From NCBI GenBank assembly GCA_947488305.1, contig CANKZM010000003.1:580815-644814 (forward strand): DNA of 64,000 nucleotides, written 5' to 3'. This document shows positions 55,667-64,000 of the stretch, piece after piece. Below the pieces are notes generated by a model that was not told the DNA's origin, made no database searches, and saw only the letters and a program-made list of their open reading frames with translations. The stretch is from an uncultured Roseobacter sp. GTDB taxonomy: Bacteria; Pseudomonadota; Alphaproteobacteria; Rhodobacterales; Rhodobacteraceae. The position numbers and the translations under genes are program-made. Every line of letters starts with the position of its first letter. The stretch's first letter is position 1.

Positions 55667-56242
55667 TGTGTCGATAAAAAAGAACAACCACTGCCGGACA
55701 ACCCAGATCTCAAGGGCCAGCAAAATACAGAAAAACGCCGCGAACGCGATACCCAGGTTCTGGCGCCATAACACGACAGCCGCCCCAATGGCTGCCCCAG
55801 CTTCCAGCGGCGCGACCCACATCGCCCCATGGGCCCTGTCCCAATAGCTCACAGGGCTTTCAAAGACCCAGCCCGACACGGGCCAGAAATGGGGCCTGCC
55901 GTCATCATGGTGAAGCGGAAAATCCAGACAAAGATGCAAGAGAGCCGCGCCCGTCAATGCGATCGCCCAGGCCCTAGCCTTCCACAGAGATAGGGCAAAC
56001 AATGCGCCCCAGATGAGAAAAGAGTTGTCAATGGCAAAGACTGTTTGCCAGGCGTCGGAAAAGTACAGTTCGTCGAACACGATCCGGGGCGGAATGTTCA
56101 ACACAAACAAGGCGGTCCCTGCCATCACGTAAAGCGAGGCATCCGGCAACAATGCCCCTGCCAGAGCTGCCAGCATCACGTTGCGACCGCCGCCCCGACC
56201 GAACACTGCGGCACCGATCAACAAATGTGCAGGGGTATTCAA
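55664..56242 (-). CDS. YdjM/DUF457-like membrane protein
   Basis: A 192-residue polytopic protein. MNTPAHLLIGAAVFGRG with a histidine near the N-terminus, LLPDASLYVMAG with an acidic residue, and a second histidine pair in LLHLCLDFPLHHDDGRPHFWP suggest the metal-dependent-hydrolase-like fold of the DUF457/YdjM membrane family. Several hydrophobic segments follow. Its role is unknown; related proteins in other bacteria are simply annotated as inner-membrane metal-dependent hydrolases. It follows the PopZ-like gene codirectionally. Confidence 0.75.
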   Translation of the reverse strand: MNTPAHLLIGAAVFGRGGGRNVMLAALAGALLPDASLYVMAGTALFVLNIPPRIVFDELYFSDAWQTVFAIDNSFLIWGALFALSLWKARAWAIALTGAALLHLCLDFPLHHDDGRPHFWPVSGWVFESPVSYWDRAHGAMWVAPLEAGAAIGAAVVLWRQNLGIAFAAFFCILLALEIWVVRQWLFFFIDT

Positions 56243-56329
56243 AGCCTCCGCCGCAACACTGTTACTGCGAGGGGAGTATATGGTGCCAAAACCAAACAGC
56301 TATCGAGATGGTTGCGCAAAGGGGTTTGC

Positions 56330-57040
56330 CTACTCAAGTGACTTCGTCACCAACGCCCTGTGGATTTCCCTGCGCACAAGCTTTCGCACATTGCGGGTTA
56401 TGCGTTCGCCCAAAGTACCCTGAAGCTCAGCCCGTACGATTTCGGAGACAATCTGGCGTAGCAATTCTTCGTCGACAATCGGCTCATCTGCTGTCGCCGC
56501 TTCCCTCTCTCCGGCTGCTTTCATAACGATGTCGGAGGGAGGTTTCATCGGCTTGCCGGTGGCATCCAATTCCACATCGCAAGGCCACTCCATCGCAGGC
56601 ATTTTTCTACCGGCGTAGGCGTCTCGCCCGGCCCCGTCCGGTTCCCATTGATCCACGGTTTTGGCGATCGCCGTTTCCAAAGCGGCAATCTTTGCCGTCA
56701 ACTCGGTCACATCCGTTCTGCGGGCCACAGGCTTACTTGCGACTGCATTTTCAAGCAATAACGGCTCTTGCTTGCCTTCGTCGGCATCTCTCGCCTCATT
56801 GCCGACCTCTTTCAGTCGCGGCTCACCTAACTTACGCGACTCTGTAGCTGGTTCGACAGCATTTTCAGGCTGCAAAACCAGCACATCGTTTTCGGTAACG
56901 CGCAGTTGGGGGGTCAGAACAAACCTTTCACCGCTCCCGCGAGGCCCAGCGGCCAAGCGGTTCGGCCTGGCTTCGCCAACGAACCGCCTTACCGACGAGA
57001 GCACATCTTCGACTTCGGATTGAGACACAGGATCTGACAT
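56330..57040 (-). CDS. PopZ/DUF2497-like protein
   Basis: A 236-residue acidic protein with a short N-terminal helix (SQSEVEDVLSSVRRFVGEA) and a long disordered middle rich in E, A and P. Its C-terminal helices, EELLRQIVSEIVRAELQGTLGERITRNVRKLVRREIHRAL, resemble the conserved DUF2497/PopZ end. PopZ organises cell poles in alphaproteobacteria. The gene order pcm-tolC-DUF2497 matches many alphaproteobacteria, which supports the call; in those genomes valS often follows, whereas here valS is about 11 kb away. The ATG at 57040 has AGGG upstream. Similarity is limited to the C-terminus. Confidence 0.7.
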   Translation of the reverse strand: MSDPVSQSEVEDVLSSVRRFVGEARPNRLAAGPRGSGERFVLTPQLRVTENDVLVLQPENAVEPATESRKLGEPRLKEVGNEARDADEGKQEPLLLENAVASKPVARRTDVTELTAKIAALETAIAKTVDQWEPDGAGRDAYAGRKMPAMEWPCDVELDATGKPMKPPSDIVMKAAGEREAATADEPIVDEELLRQIVSEIVRAELQGTLGERITRNVRKLVRREIHRALVTKSLE

Positions 57041-57115
57041 TGGCCCTACCACATTTTTACTACCCCCGAGTGTAACCCGCAGGATGTGGTGGCACAATGG
57101 AAAGGTTAATTGACG

Positions 57116-58555
57116 TTAATTCTTCTGCAATGAACGCAGTATCCGGTCCAGCTGGCGCCCCTGTTCCGACTGCGCGGTTGGCGCATCCTTCGCAAGATTA
57201 TAATAGGCGACGGGATCGTATGTTTGCACGCCCAGGTTCAGGTCGCTGACGGTCAGGCGACCAGTTGCCTGCAAAACTGCATAGGCTGCGACATAGAGAT
57301 TTGCTTCATCTGCTAATTTTGCGGTTTCAGCGTCCAGCAAATCCTGCTCCGCATCCAGAACGTCCAACGTCGTCCGCGCACCGAGCGTGGCTTCTTCTCG
57401 CACACCCCGGAAGGCAATACCTGCCGCACGAATACGTTCCTGACTTGCCGTCAGACTTGCCCGACGTGCCGCAAGAGCTGCATATGCATTCCCAACGTCC
57501 TGAGAGATACCTTTGCGCACCTCATATAGGCTGCCCAATTCCTGATCCCGCAAAGCAATCGCTCGCCGGATGCCGGAACTCAGCGCCCCCCCCTGATAAA
57601 TCGGCCCCCGCAATTCAACGCCGATGCGGCCCACATTCGAATAGTTGTTCGCGCCGAGGTCTTCCGTAACGCCCAGCGACCCAATCGCCGACACAGTAGG
57701 ATTCAATGTCGCTTCAGCCCGCAGAATATTGAGTTCGGCAGCGGCAACGCTGTGCTGAGCGCCAAGTATGTCAGGGTGGCTTTGCAGCGCACGAACGCGT
57801 GCATTCTCCACATTTGGATCAAAGCGCGGCAGGTTTGGCGGTGGAGCCAGCGTTCCGGGCTGACGCCCGACGACGTTGACATATTCTTCAATGGCTTGTT
57901 GCAGGTCGCCCTGCGCGGTCGCCAGATCACTGCGCGCCTGGGCCACGCTCGCCTCGGCCTGCGCCACGTCCGTTCTTGTGACCTCTCCCACTTCGAAACG
58001 ATCTTCGGCCGCGCGCAATTCTTCCTGAAGAAGACGAAGACTGTTTTCACGCAGGTCAACTGAGTCCCGAAGCGCAAAAACGGTCATGTAAGCCGTAACG
58101 GCCCGGATCAGAACCTGTTGCTCGACGCTGATCAACTGCTGCCGCGTCGCAAGCACCGTCTCCTTGGCCGCTTCACGGTTCAGCCGGGCCGCACCGCCGT
58201 CATAAAGCAGCAGGCTGGCCACGAGACCCGCATCAAACTGTGCCAGGTCAACACTTGATGTGTTTCCAATGCCGCCGACAGTTGTTCGCCTTTCCCCGAA
58301 GTCCTGCGTTATGGAGGCTGTATATTCGACAATCGGTTTGAGAACCGACGCTGCGGTTGCCACATCTTCATCCGCCGCACGCAACAGCGCGCGGTTCTGA
58401 TCAAGTAATCCGCTATTCTGATAAGCGCCAACCAGCGCATCCGCCAAAGTTTCAGCCTGAGTCGACGACGCTGCCACAGCAGTAGCCATGCTCAGGGAGA
58501 ATGCAACACGACGTATAACGTCGCCCATTGTTCTTTTTGTATATCCTGCCGGCAT
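57116..58555 (-). CDS. tolC: TolC-type outer membrane channel
   Basis: A 479-residue outer-membrane channel protein of the TolC family. A signal peptide (FSLSMATAVAASSTQA) is followed by ETLADALVGAYQNSG and two similar alpha-helical/beta halves (for example AALRAADEDVATAASVLKPIVEYTASITQDFGERR-type sequence, then LRVRALQSHPDILGAQHSVAAAELNILRAEATLNPTVSAIG). AGGAACAC precedes the ATG at 58555. It can serve several inner pumps, including the RND pair at 11310-16345 and the ABC exporters. It follows the pcm gene by 52 bp. Confidence 0.93.
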   Translation of the reverse strand: MPAGYTKRTMGDVIRRVAFSLSMATAVAASSTQAETLADALVGAYQNSGLLDQNRALLRAADEDVATAASVLKPIVEYTASITQDFGERRTTVGGIGNTSSVDLAQFDAGLVASLLLYDGGAARLNREAAKETVLATRQQLISVEQQVLIRAVTAYMTVFALRDSVDLRENSLRLLQEELRAAEDRFEVGEVTRTDVAQAEASVAQARSDLATAQGDLQQAIEEYVNVVGRQPGTLAPPPNLPRFDPNVENARVRALQSHPDILGAQHSVAAAELNILRAEATLNPTVSAIGSLGVTEDLGANNYSNVGRIGVELRGPIYQGGALSSGIRRAIALRDQELGSLYEVRKGISQDVGNAYAALAARRASLTASQERIRAAGIAFRGVREEATLGARTTLDVLDAEQDLLDAETAKLADEANLYVAAYAVLQATGRLTVSDLNLGVQTYDPVAYYNLAKDAPTAQSEQGRQLDRILRSLQKN

Positions 58556-58607
58556 GTGTTCCTGCTCCTGCACATCCGATTATTGTATTATTGTCTTTGT
58601 ATAACCT

Positions 58608-59261
58608 CTAGAACTGGAACGCTATTTCTTCTTCAAACCCCGGCAAAACCGGCGCGCCTGCGTTAAACGACATGCGCCATGTTATGACATCGTTCTGTTT
58701 TCTGCCAATTCTGACTTCCCCCAAGGCGCCCTTGACAAAAAGGCAAGCCACTCGGCCGCCATCTTTCAACTGTTCAGAAAGCTCATCGGGGAAACGTGAA
58801 ACACCACCTTGAACCACAATCACGTCATAGGGCCCATGTTGAGGCGCGCCTTGTGCCAGGGCGCCGGAATGCATGATCACGTTATCTATTCCAGCGATAT
58901 TCAAAGCTTCCTGCGCTTCTGCTACCAGAGCTTCATCTTCCTCGACAGCCACCACCGCTTCGGCCATACGCGCGATAACCGCAGCAGAATACCCCAATGC
59001 CGATCCGACATCTAAGACCAGCTCGTTTCTGGAAATATCCAATGCATCTAACATTTTGGCCAGCGTGCGGGGTTCGAGGATGACTCTTTGCCTCTCCAAC
59101 TCAAGATTTTCGCCAACATACGCGGCTTCTCGCTGCGCCGTGGGCACGAAGTCCTCACGCGGAATTGAGAGCATCGCATCAATGATCGGAAACTTGGTCA
59201 CATCAGACGGACGTACTTGCGTATCCACCATCATCGTACGGCGGGCTGCAAAGTCGGGCAT
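58608..59261 (-). CDS. pcm: Protein-L-isoaspartate O-methyltransferase-like protein
   Basis: A 217-residue SAM-dependent methyltransferase of the Pcm family. The AdoMet motif LVLDVGSALGYSAAVIARMAEAVVAVEED lies near residue 80, and MHSGALAQGAPQHGPYDVIVVQGGVSRFPDEL follows. Classical Pcm repairs isoaspartyl residues; many alphaproteobacterial copies beside tolC are diverged, with DVGSALGY in place of the usual EIGTGSGY, so the repair activity is not certain. It heads the pcm-tolC-PopZ-like gene run. Confidence 0.85.
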   Translation of the reverse strand: MPDFAARRTMMVDTQVRPSDVTKFPIIDAMLSIPREDFVPTAQREAAYVGENLELERQRVILEPRTLAKMLDALDISRNELVLDVGSALGYSAAVIARMAEAVVAVEEDEALVAEAQEALNIAGIDNVIMHSGALAQGAPQHGPYDVIVVQGGVSRFPDELSEQLKDGGRVACLFVKGALGEVRIGRKQNDVITWRMSFNAGAPVLPGFEEEIAFQF

Positions 59262-59407
59262 GGGGCTAAACTCACCTGTTCAAAACATGATGGATCACAT
59301 GTCGCACATCTAATCTAAAGCGGCAACGCTTGTGATCCGAATTTTGGCGATCTGTGACACTTGCAGCACCTAACGTCTTGGTGTAGCAGACCGCATGCAC
59401 CATGAAA

Positions 59408-59481
59408 GGCGAGTTGGCGGAGTGGTGACGCAGCGGATTGCAAATCCGTGTACACCGGTTCGATTCCGGTACTCGCCTCCA
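59408..59481 (+). tRNA. tRNA-Cys (GCA)
   Basis: A 74-nt tRNA with the CCA end encoded. The acceptor stem pairs GGCGAGT (59408-59414) with ACTCGCC (59471-59477); the anticodon loop reads TTGCAAA with GCA in the centre; the T arm GGTTCGATTCC is canonical. It reads as Cys. An integrase gene starts within 100 bases downstream, so the 3' end of this tRNA is the probable integration site of the following island. Confidence 0.97.
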
Positions 59482-59554
59482 ATTATTCTCCTTGACCAAA
59501 ATCCATCAATGATTTCAGTATAGCTCATGTTTTACAGGGGGTTACATTTTCGCA

Positions 59555-59586
59555 TGTGCGAACGTTTGTGCGAAAATGTGTGCGAA
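59555..59586 (+). repeat. Three 12-bp-spaced TGTGCGAA direct repeats at the integrase start
   Basis: TGTGCGAA occurs at 59555-59562, 59567-59574 and 59579-59586, spaced exactly 12 bp apart. A matching inverted copy, TTTTCGCA, precedes them. They lie between the tRNA-Cys and the integrase frame, where integrase arm-type sites or a regulator's binding sites would be expected. Confidence 0.6.
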
Positions 59587-60448
59587 AACGGCCATGGCAA
59601 AGAAAATCAAATACCTAAAGCCGAGGGGTGGCTGGTACCACTTCGAGAGAAGCGTTCCCCCTGATGTTCGGCACCTAATCGATCCCAAAGAGTGGCGACA
59701 CACCCTTGGTACTGACAGCAGAGTCGAGGCCGAGGCCCGTTGTTTGCGTCGAACGGTGGAAACGAATGAACAACTGACGCAGGCCAGAGAAGGAACTTAC
59801 CGTAGCGTAGAACAGACCGAGATTGAAGACCTGGCCGCGCAATGGGGCATGGATTTTCAGCTTATCAATCGCGAAAACATCGCCCGCGAAGCTTTCCCCG
59901 ATGTTTGGGGAGAGCCTGAGCCCTTTGGAGATGAAGCGCCCCGACCGATAATCCGAAGAAAAAGTGATTTGTCTAGTTATGTGGCGGCGTGGCTCGAACG
60001 CTCAGAAATCGCTTCGATTAAGCCTAACTCACCAGATTTCGATGCGTTGCTGGACGCTTGTTTGGACGAATATCTGGTATCCAATCCAGAGATTTCAGAC
60101 GGATGGAAAGACATACTTGCCGAGCTTGAAGTCATGCCAAACCAGGCAAAACTCGACACTTTCGGGACGCTGAAAAGACAGCGCAGAAATGACCCACAGC
60201 GCAAGCTTTCTGCTGTCTTCGAGAAATACCTCAAGGTGAACTCTGACCTCGGTAAGAGCGCACGATCTGAGTTCGGAACAGGTGTCCGACGCTTCATTGA
60301 GTTTCATGGCGACTTAGACATCGATCAGATCGAGCGATCCCACGCTGAGCAGTTCCGCGACGGTTTGGCCAAACTACCTGTAAGGCCACCCAACAAGGTA
60401 AGAGCCCTTTGCGATGCCACAGCAATTGGATTGGGCCACATTAAATGA
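59576..60448 (+). pseudogene. Tyrosine integrase, N-terminal part (frameshifted)
   Basis: The first 290 residues of a tyrosine recombinase: an N-terminal arm-binding-like region (KKIKYLKPRGGWYHFERSVPPDVRHLIDPKEWRHTLGTDSRVEA) and a SAM-like core-binding domain (residues 205-265). It runs well until VRPPNKVRAL and then ends in a nonsense tail (CDATAIGLGHIK). The continuation lies in the +1 frame from 60414, so one extra base (or two missing) near 60405-60415 has split the gene. The start may be the ATG at 59576 or at 59594 (MAKKIKYL). Found next to tRNA-Cys. Confidence 0.85.
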
Positions 60449-61307
60449 AACTAGAACACTACAGACGAAAGCTATCACAAAAAACATCTTGGGCGTAAAG
60501 CTGACCTTGGATTTCGGCTTCCACAAAACATCGCTGATTGAAGACCGAACGTGGCGGAACCCGTTTGAGGGATTCCAGGATGGGGGCAAAAAGGGGCGGA
60601 AGTCGCGACCAAAGGGCTTTACTGATGAACAGGTTCAAACCGTGTTCTCGAAAGAAGTCTTCAAACCCAAGACCACTGAACGCTTTTGGATTCCGGTCAT
60701 TCTGTTCTACACGGGTGCTCGTTTAGACGAAATCGCCCAGCTTCACTGCGCAGACGTCAAGTTGTCCCCTGTCCCGCATCTGGTTGTTGAGAATTTAGAA
60801 GACGAAGACCCCGCGTTGGCTAAGCTGCTGAAGAATGAGAGTTCGGATCGGACAATTCCGATTCATGAGGACCTGATCGAAATCGGCTTTCTTGACTATG
60901 TAGAAGCTATCCGACAAAGCGGGCGAACGCATCTGTTTCCCAACCTCCCGCACGAGCGCGGTAGAAATCGTGGCGGCTATGTTTCTAGGAAGTTTATGGA
61001 GGGTTTTCGGAATTTCGGAAAAGAGCACCCTGAAACGGGCCTGAACACTTTGAAACTCCGCACACATAGCCTGAGACACACCTATCGCCGGAAGGGATTT
61101 GGGGCTCAAGAACAAGTCTTCGTGCAGATCGTGATGGGACATTACGTCGATGGTGAGTCCATTCAGACCTATGGGTGGGAAGCCTATACAATGCCAGATT
61201 TGTTGGCTGAAAAGGCCACTCAAAACATCAAGCTACCGCAATTGGACATCAACTTCCTCAAGTCGATGGCTGATCGCTTTCTTGCCGAGGTCCAAGCGAA
61301 AACCTAA
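60414..61307 (+). pseudogene. Tyrosine integrase, C-terminal catalytic part (frameshifted)
   Basis: The catalytic half of the same integrase. The active-site set is intact: R in FYTGARLDEIAQL, H-x-x-R in THSLRHTYRRKG, H in VMGHYVDGESIQTYG and Y in the same phrase. Its first in-frame codons (MPQQLDWATLNETRTL) would follow directly on PNKVRAL of the upstream frame. No ribosome site precedes it, so it probably is not made separately. A sequencing error is the alternative to a genuine mutation. Confidence 0.82.
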
Positions 61308-62473
61308 CACAACGATGCCGTCTCTGGATCATAAGACACCCCCTTGATCGACCCATCCCTGATCCGCTCCACAGCCTCGTCGATGGCGAATAGCGGCACC
61401 AGGAACCACTCTCTCGGTGTCACTGGGTGGCCGAAACGATCCTTGAGCTCGATCTCCAGGCGGGCACGTTCGAAGACGCGGTGCAGAAGGTTTTCCAGCT
61501 TCACCCTGTTGATGTTGTAAAGCTCATAGGTCGTGACGATCTCAACATCTGCCATTAGGAATGTCGGTTCCAGCTTAGCGTTCGCGATGCGTTTTTCGAC
61601 ACTGCCGCCTGTCACGCCAATCTTGTGTAGCAAGTCACGGTTGTCGGCTACAACGGGCATGTCCGACTTGCTTCGCAGAACATAGATGATCCCACTAGCC
61701 TCGTCGCCATCGGCAGTAGCATCCGTAAACAGCGGACCCGCAGTTGGCTCGGTTACCCGCCTGCCAGCATCGTCATCCGTGAGGGCCCTTTGCAGAGAGC
61801 GCATCAATAGGTTGCTCTCGGTGCCATTATCGAAAATTACACGTAGCCGTGCATCCTTCGTGCCCTGATCGTTCAGGTATTCTTGCTCCTTGTCCGCTAC
61901 GTAAGCCTTCTGGCCTTTTAGGATGAAGAAACGCCCAGGTTCGATCTCTGACTTCCGCTCAAACGGACGCGCAGTTCGCAGGCCCGTATCGAGATCACCC
62001 TGCACCTTCTCAAACAACGGCTTGAAGCGGTCGAAGTCAGCGCAGGTTTCACGGTTGGCAATTTCTTCTGCTGCCTTCTTTTCAGCCACAGGACGGACGT
62101 GCCGCAGAGTGGTGATGTCACCCGTGGCGTCCTCAAGCTCTGCCAAATCGGACGCCAACTCATCCAAGTCGATGTCACCCTCATATTCAGAGGCTTTCTG
62201 CGCCCTTGTAAGCAGGCCCTGATGGTCAAGTGGCCTAAGCAGCGCGACGTAGTCAGGGTTGGCTGCCAATCGCTCTAGACGCACCGCATAGAGCCGCTCA
62301 AAGATATCATTGTCTGCACCATGCTGGGGTGGATGTCCTACGCGGGTCGCAAAGCGTTGGATGTCCTCGAACCCAGCAATCACACGTTCTTCAATGGCAG
62401 ACCGTTTGACGGGTTTGTCAGGCGTGTCGAACTCGGCAAGCGCGTTTGCGAGGGCATCAAGATCATCACTCAT
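61304..62473 (-). CDS. GIY-YIG nuclease family protein (T5orf172/MUG113-like)
   Basis: A 389-residue protein with a GIY-YIG-like C-terminal domain (GIIYVLRSKSDMP, DLLHKIGVTGGSVEKRIANAKLEPTF, KLENLLHRVFERARLEIELKDRFGHP) of the T5orf172/MUG113 type. The N-terminal 230 residues are acidic and helical and not recognised. GIY-YIG domains are nucleases of phages, restriction and repair systems. GAGG precedes the ATG, which overlaps the stop of the helicase gene by 8 bp, so the two are translationally coupled. The gene's 3' end meets the integrase gene within 4 bp. Confidence 0.8.
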   Translation of the reverse strand: MSDDLDALANALAEFDTPDKPVKRSAIEERVIAGFEDIQRFATRVGHPPQHGADNDIFERLYAVRLERLAANPDYVALLRPLDHQGLLTRAQKASEYEGDIDLDELASDLAELEDATGDITTLRHVRPVAEKKAAEEIANRETCADFDRFKPLFEKVQGDLDTGLRTARPFERKSEIEPGRFFILKGQKAYVADKEQEYLNDQGTKDARLRVIFDNGTESNLLMRSLQRALTDDDAGRRVTEPTAGPLFTDATADGDEASGIIYVLRSKSDMPVVADNRDLLHKIGVTGGSVEKRIANAKLEPTFLMADVEIVTTYELYNINRVKLENLLHRVFERARLEIELKDRFGHPVTPREWFLVPLFAIDEAVERIRDGSIKGVSYDPETASLC

Positions 62474-63923
62474 ATTTGCCCTCTTTGCGGAATTTCATGA
62501 AGGCCGTCGCCCCCTCGGCCATCAGCTTCTCATAGGGGTCGGCAGCCGTCATGGAAGGCACACGCCCGTTCTCAGCTTTGAAACGCACCGCCCGTTTCGC
62601 CCATACCTTTGCATCGTCTGGCGTTATAGGTGAGCGTTTGGCCGAGATAACCGAGGCTACCTGACGCAGGCTCTCTTCGTTCATTGACTTGGCGAGGATG
62701 TTATAGGCTTCGCCGAACGGGTTGATGCTATCGATCAGGTCGATGTCGAGATCACGCACATCCATAGCGAACTTGCGCACACCGTCGATGAGGGCGGTGT
62801 TAGCAGTAGGCTCATCCGACGCGTCATCCAACACGGTTTTCTTTGCCTGCTGGGTCAGATTCATCGCGGCCACTGCGCGTTGACGCACTGCCTCCACATC
62901 GCCTTCCTCAAGCTCTGGGTAGCGGTCCTTGATGATCTTCCCCATCCGCATCACTGTAAGTTCTTCAGCAACGAGTTCACCGCCTGCTTCTTCCCCGTCG
63001 AACAAGCCCCGTTCGAGTGCGGGCTTGTCCTGCACGAAGGCCGTTATCACCTCGTTCAGGTCTTCCTGACAGATGCGTTCAGCCTCTTTCGTCTTTGGCT
63101 CCGCCAGTCCTTTGATCTCGATCTGGAACTGGCCTGTGTCCTCGTTGAAGCCGACGTTGGTCTTCTCTGGGTCATACCCGCCCTCGCCGTAGGTGAACCC
63201 AGGCTCTTCGGTTGATGTTGTCGTCTTGGGAGTGAAGTTAAATCGAGGAGCCAGGACCTGCTCCATCAGCAAACTTGCAGCGATGGCCTTGAGCGTGTCA
63301 TTGATCGCTTCGGTCACGGCCCCTTCCGACGCATCGGGCTCAGCGATGAGGTTGGTGAACCGCGCATGGGTCTTTCCCTTTGCATCCCTGGTGGCCCGCC
63401 CAATGATCTGCACAATCTCGGTCAAGCTGGCACGATAACCCACGGTCAGGGCATGTTCGCACCAAATCCAATCGAACCCCTCCTTGGCCATGCCGAGGGC
63501 GATGATTATGTCCACATGATCGCGGTTGTTCTTCTGCTTCGCATCTTTCAACGCCGCTGACACACGATCTCGTTTCGTGGGGTCGTCCTCCACCAGATCG
63601 GCAATCTTGATGATTTGACCTTCGGGTGTTTTCACCAAATGAAATCCTGTCACAGAATCGGTCTCTTGCCACACACCTAGGGCATCGACGATGTGATCGA
63701 CTTCCTTGTGCTTATCCCCTGTGCTCTCCCGTGCATTGACGTTGGGGATGTGCAGGATAGTTTTTTCGGTCGGCTTCAGCACGGCCAGGATGTCGTCCGC
63801 ATAACTGCCAGTGTAGAAGAAATACCCGATGTCCAGCGTCTTGAGATGCTCATACCCGTTTAACTGCTCATAGTAGGTGTAGGTGACCGTATCAAACTTG
63901 GCTTCGTCCTCAGGGGCCAGCAC
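62466..63923 (-). pseudogene. SF2 helicase, C-terminal part, interrupted by an IS
   Basis: The C-terminal 485 residues of an SF2 (DEAD/DEAH-like) helicase. Motif V is IIIALGMAKEGFDWIWCEHALTVGYR and motif VI is EIVQIIGRATRD; the segment KFDTVTYTYYEQLNGYEHLKTLDIGYFF is typical of the region after motif III. Walker A, DEAD and SAT motifs are absent. The frame runs unbroken into the IS left end at about 63928, where coding character is lost. The rest of the gene lies beyond the IS or is gone. It is upstream of, and coupled to, the GIY-YIG gene. Confidence 0.8.
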
Positions 63924-63927
63924 CGCC

Positions 63928-64000
63928 TGTCTTGCCCCCCTAAAACTGTGCCAAAGTTGGCTTAGTTTTGGAGACGGGATTGATGGCGCGGAAACGGTAT
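63928..64000 (+). mobile_element. Left end of an IS3-family insertion sequence (partial)
   Basis: At about 63928 the sequence becomes TGTCTTGCCCCCCTAAAAC and shows the terminal TG typical of IS3-family ends. The transposase OrfA begins at 63983, 55 bases inside, preceded by GGAG. The rest lies past the right edge. The exact end base and the target duplication cannot be set from one end. Confidence 0.75.
63983..64000 (+). CDS. IS3-family transposase OrfA, first six codons
   Basis: ATG GCG CGG AAA CGG TAT encodes MARKRY, the usual N-terminus of IS3-family OrfA proteins, which begin MARKR and continue into a helix-turn-helix. GGAG lies 9 bases upstream. Only six codons are inside the window. 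Confidence 0.7.

Noticed and set aside
60400..60450. Programmed ribosomal frameshift in the integrase
   Set aside because: There is no slippery heptamer or downstream structure at the junction, and integrases of this type are not known to frameshift; a mutation or read error is simpler.

Overview
This window looks like chromosomal DNA from a marine alphaproteobacterium of the Roseobacter group (Rhodobacterales). The evidence is the gene families themselves: two heterotetrameric sarcosine oxidase clusters, a TAXI-type TRAP binding protein, DUF6280, DUF6151, DUF1289 and DUF1992 proteins, a CcmI-RuvX-DUF1289 operon, and the pcm-tolC-PopZ-like gene order familiar from alphaproteobacteria. The genus cannot be fixed by reading alone.

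Layout. 1-2.6 kb: soxA (cut by the left edge), soxD and soxB of a first sarcosine oxidase. 2.7-7.5 kb: a GFA-like DUF6151 protein, glutamate dehydrogenase, a small membrane protein, a DUF2235 hydrolase and a TspO-like membrane protein. 7.5-11.1 kb: the yfgM-bamB-der block, ordered as in E. coli. 11.2-16.3 kb: an RND efflux adaptor and pump with an apparent promoter/operator upstream. 16.4-24 kb: a DUF302 protein, a cobalamin-binding-domain protein, an Atm1-type ABC exporter, a LysM protein, a LOG-family protein, a VOC protein and Fe superoxide dismutase. 24.1-30.1 kb: a second, complete sarcosine oxidase set (soxB, D, A, G), split by a terminator-like hairpin and two very small membrane-protein genes. 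30.3-33.8 kb: ccmI-ruvX-DUF1289 and a secreted protein with a basic first half and an acidic second half. 33.8-45.8 kb: a metR-like regulator divergent from metF, a thioesterase, a YrbL-like protein, a second DUF2235 protein, an orphan form-II CoxL-like molybdenum hydroxylase subunit, a PhyH/HD-domain oxygenase-type pair, and valS. 45.8-59.3 kb: a crotonase, a HisC-like aminotransferase, a serine-glyoxylate-type aminotransferase, an MsbA-like exporter, a glycosyltransferase, ygfZ, an orphan TAXI binding protein, efp, and pcm-tolC-PopZ-like.

From 59.4 kb the character changes. A tRNA-Cys gene is followed at once by a tyrosine integrase gene split by a +1 frameshift. Then come a GIY-YIG (T5orf172/MUG113-like) protein gene and the C-terminal part of an SF2 helicase gene, overlapping by 8 bp. 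The helicase reading frame meets the left end of an IS3-family element at the right edge. This is an integrated island, at least partly decayed, whose far end lies outside the window.

One metabolic thread is C1 and methylamine metabolism. Sarcosine oxidases yield glycine and 5,10-methylene-tetrahydrofolate, MetF consumes that folate, YgfZ is a related folate-binding fold, and glutamate dehydrogenase plus the aminotransferases handle the released amino nitrogen. The PhyH/HD pair resembles PhnY/PhnZ and TmpA/TmpB, whose TmpAB version makes glycine betaine, an upstream source of sarcosine. That last link is inference. The most promising under-described items are the helicase/GIY-YIG pair in the tRNA-Cys island, the PhyH/HD pair, and the small genes embedded in the second sox cluster.
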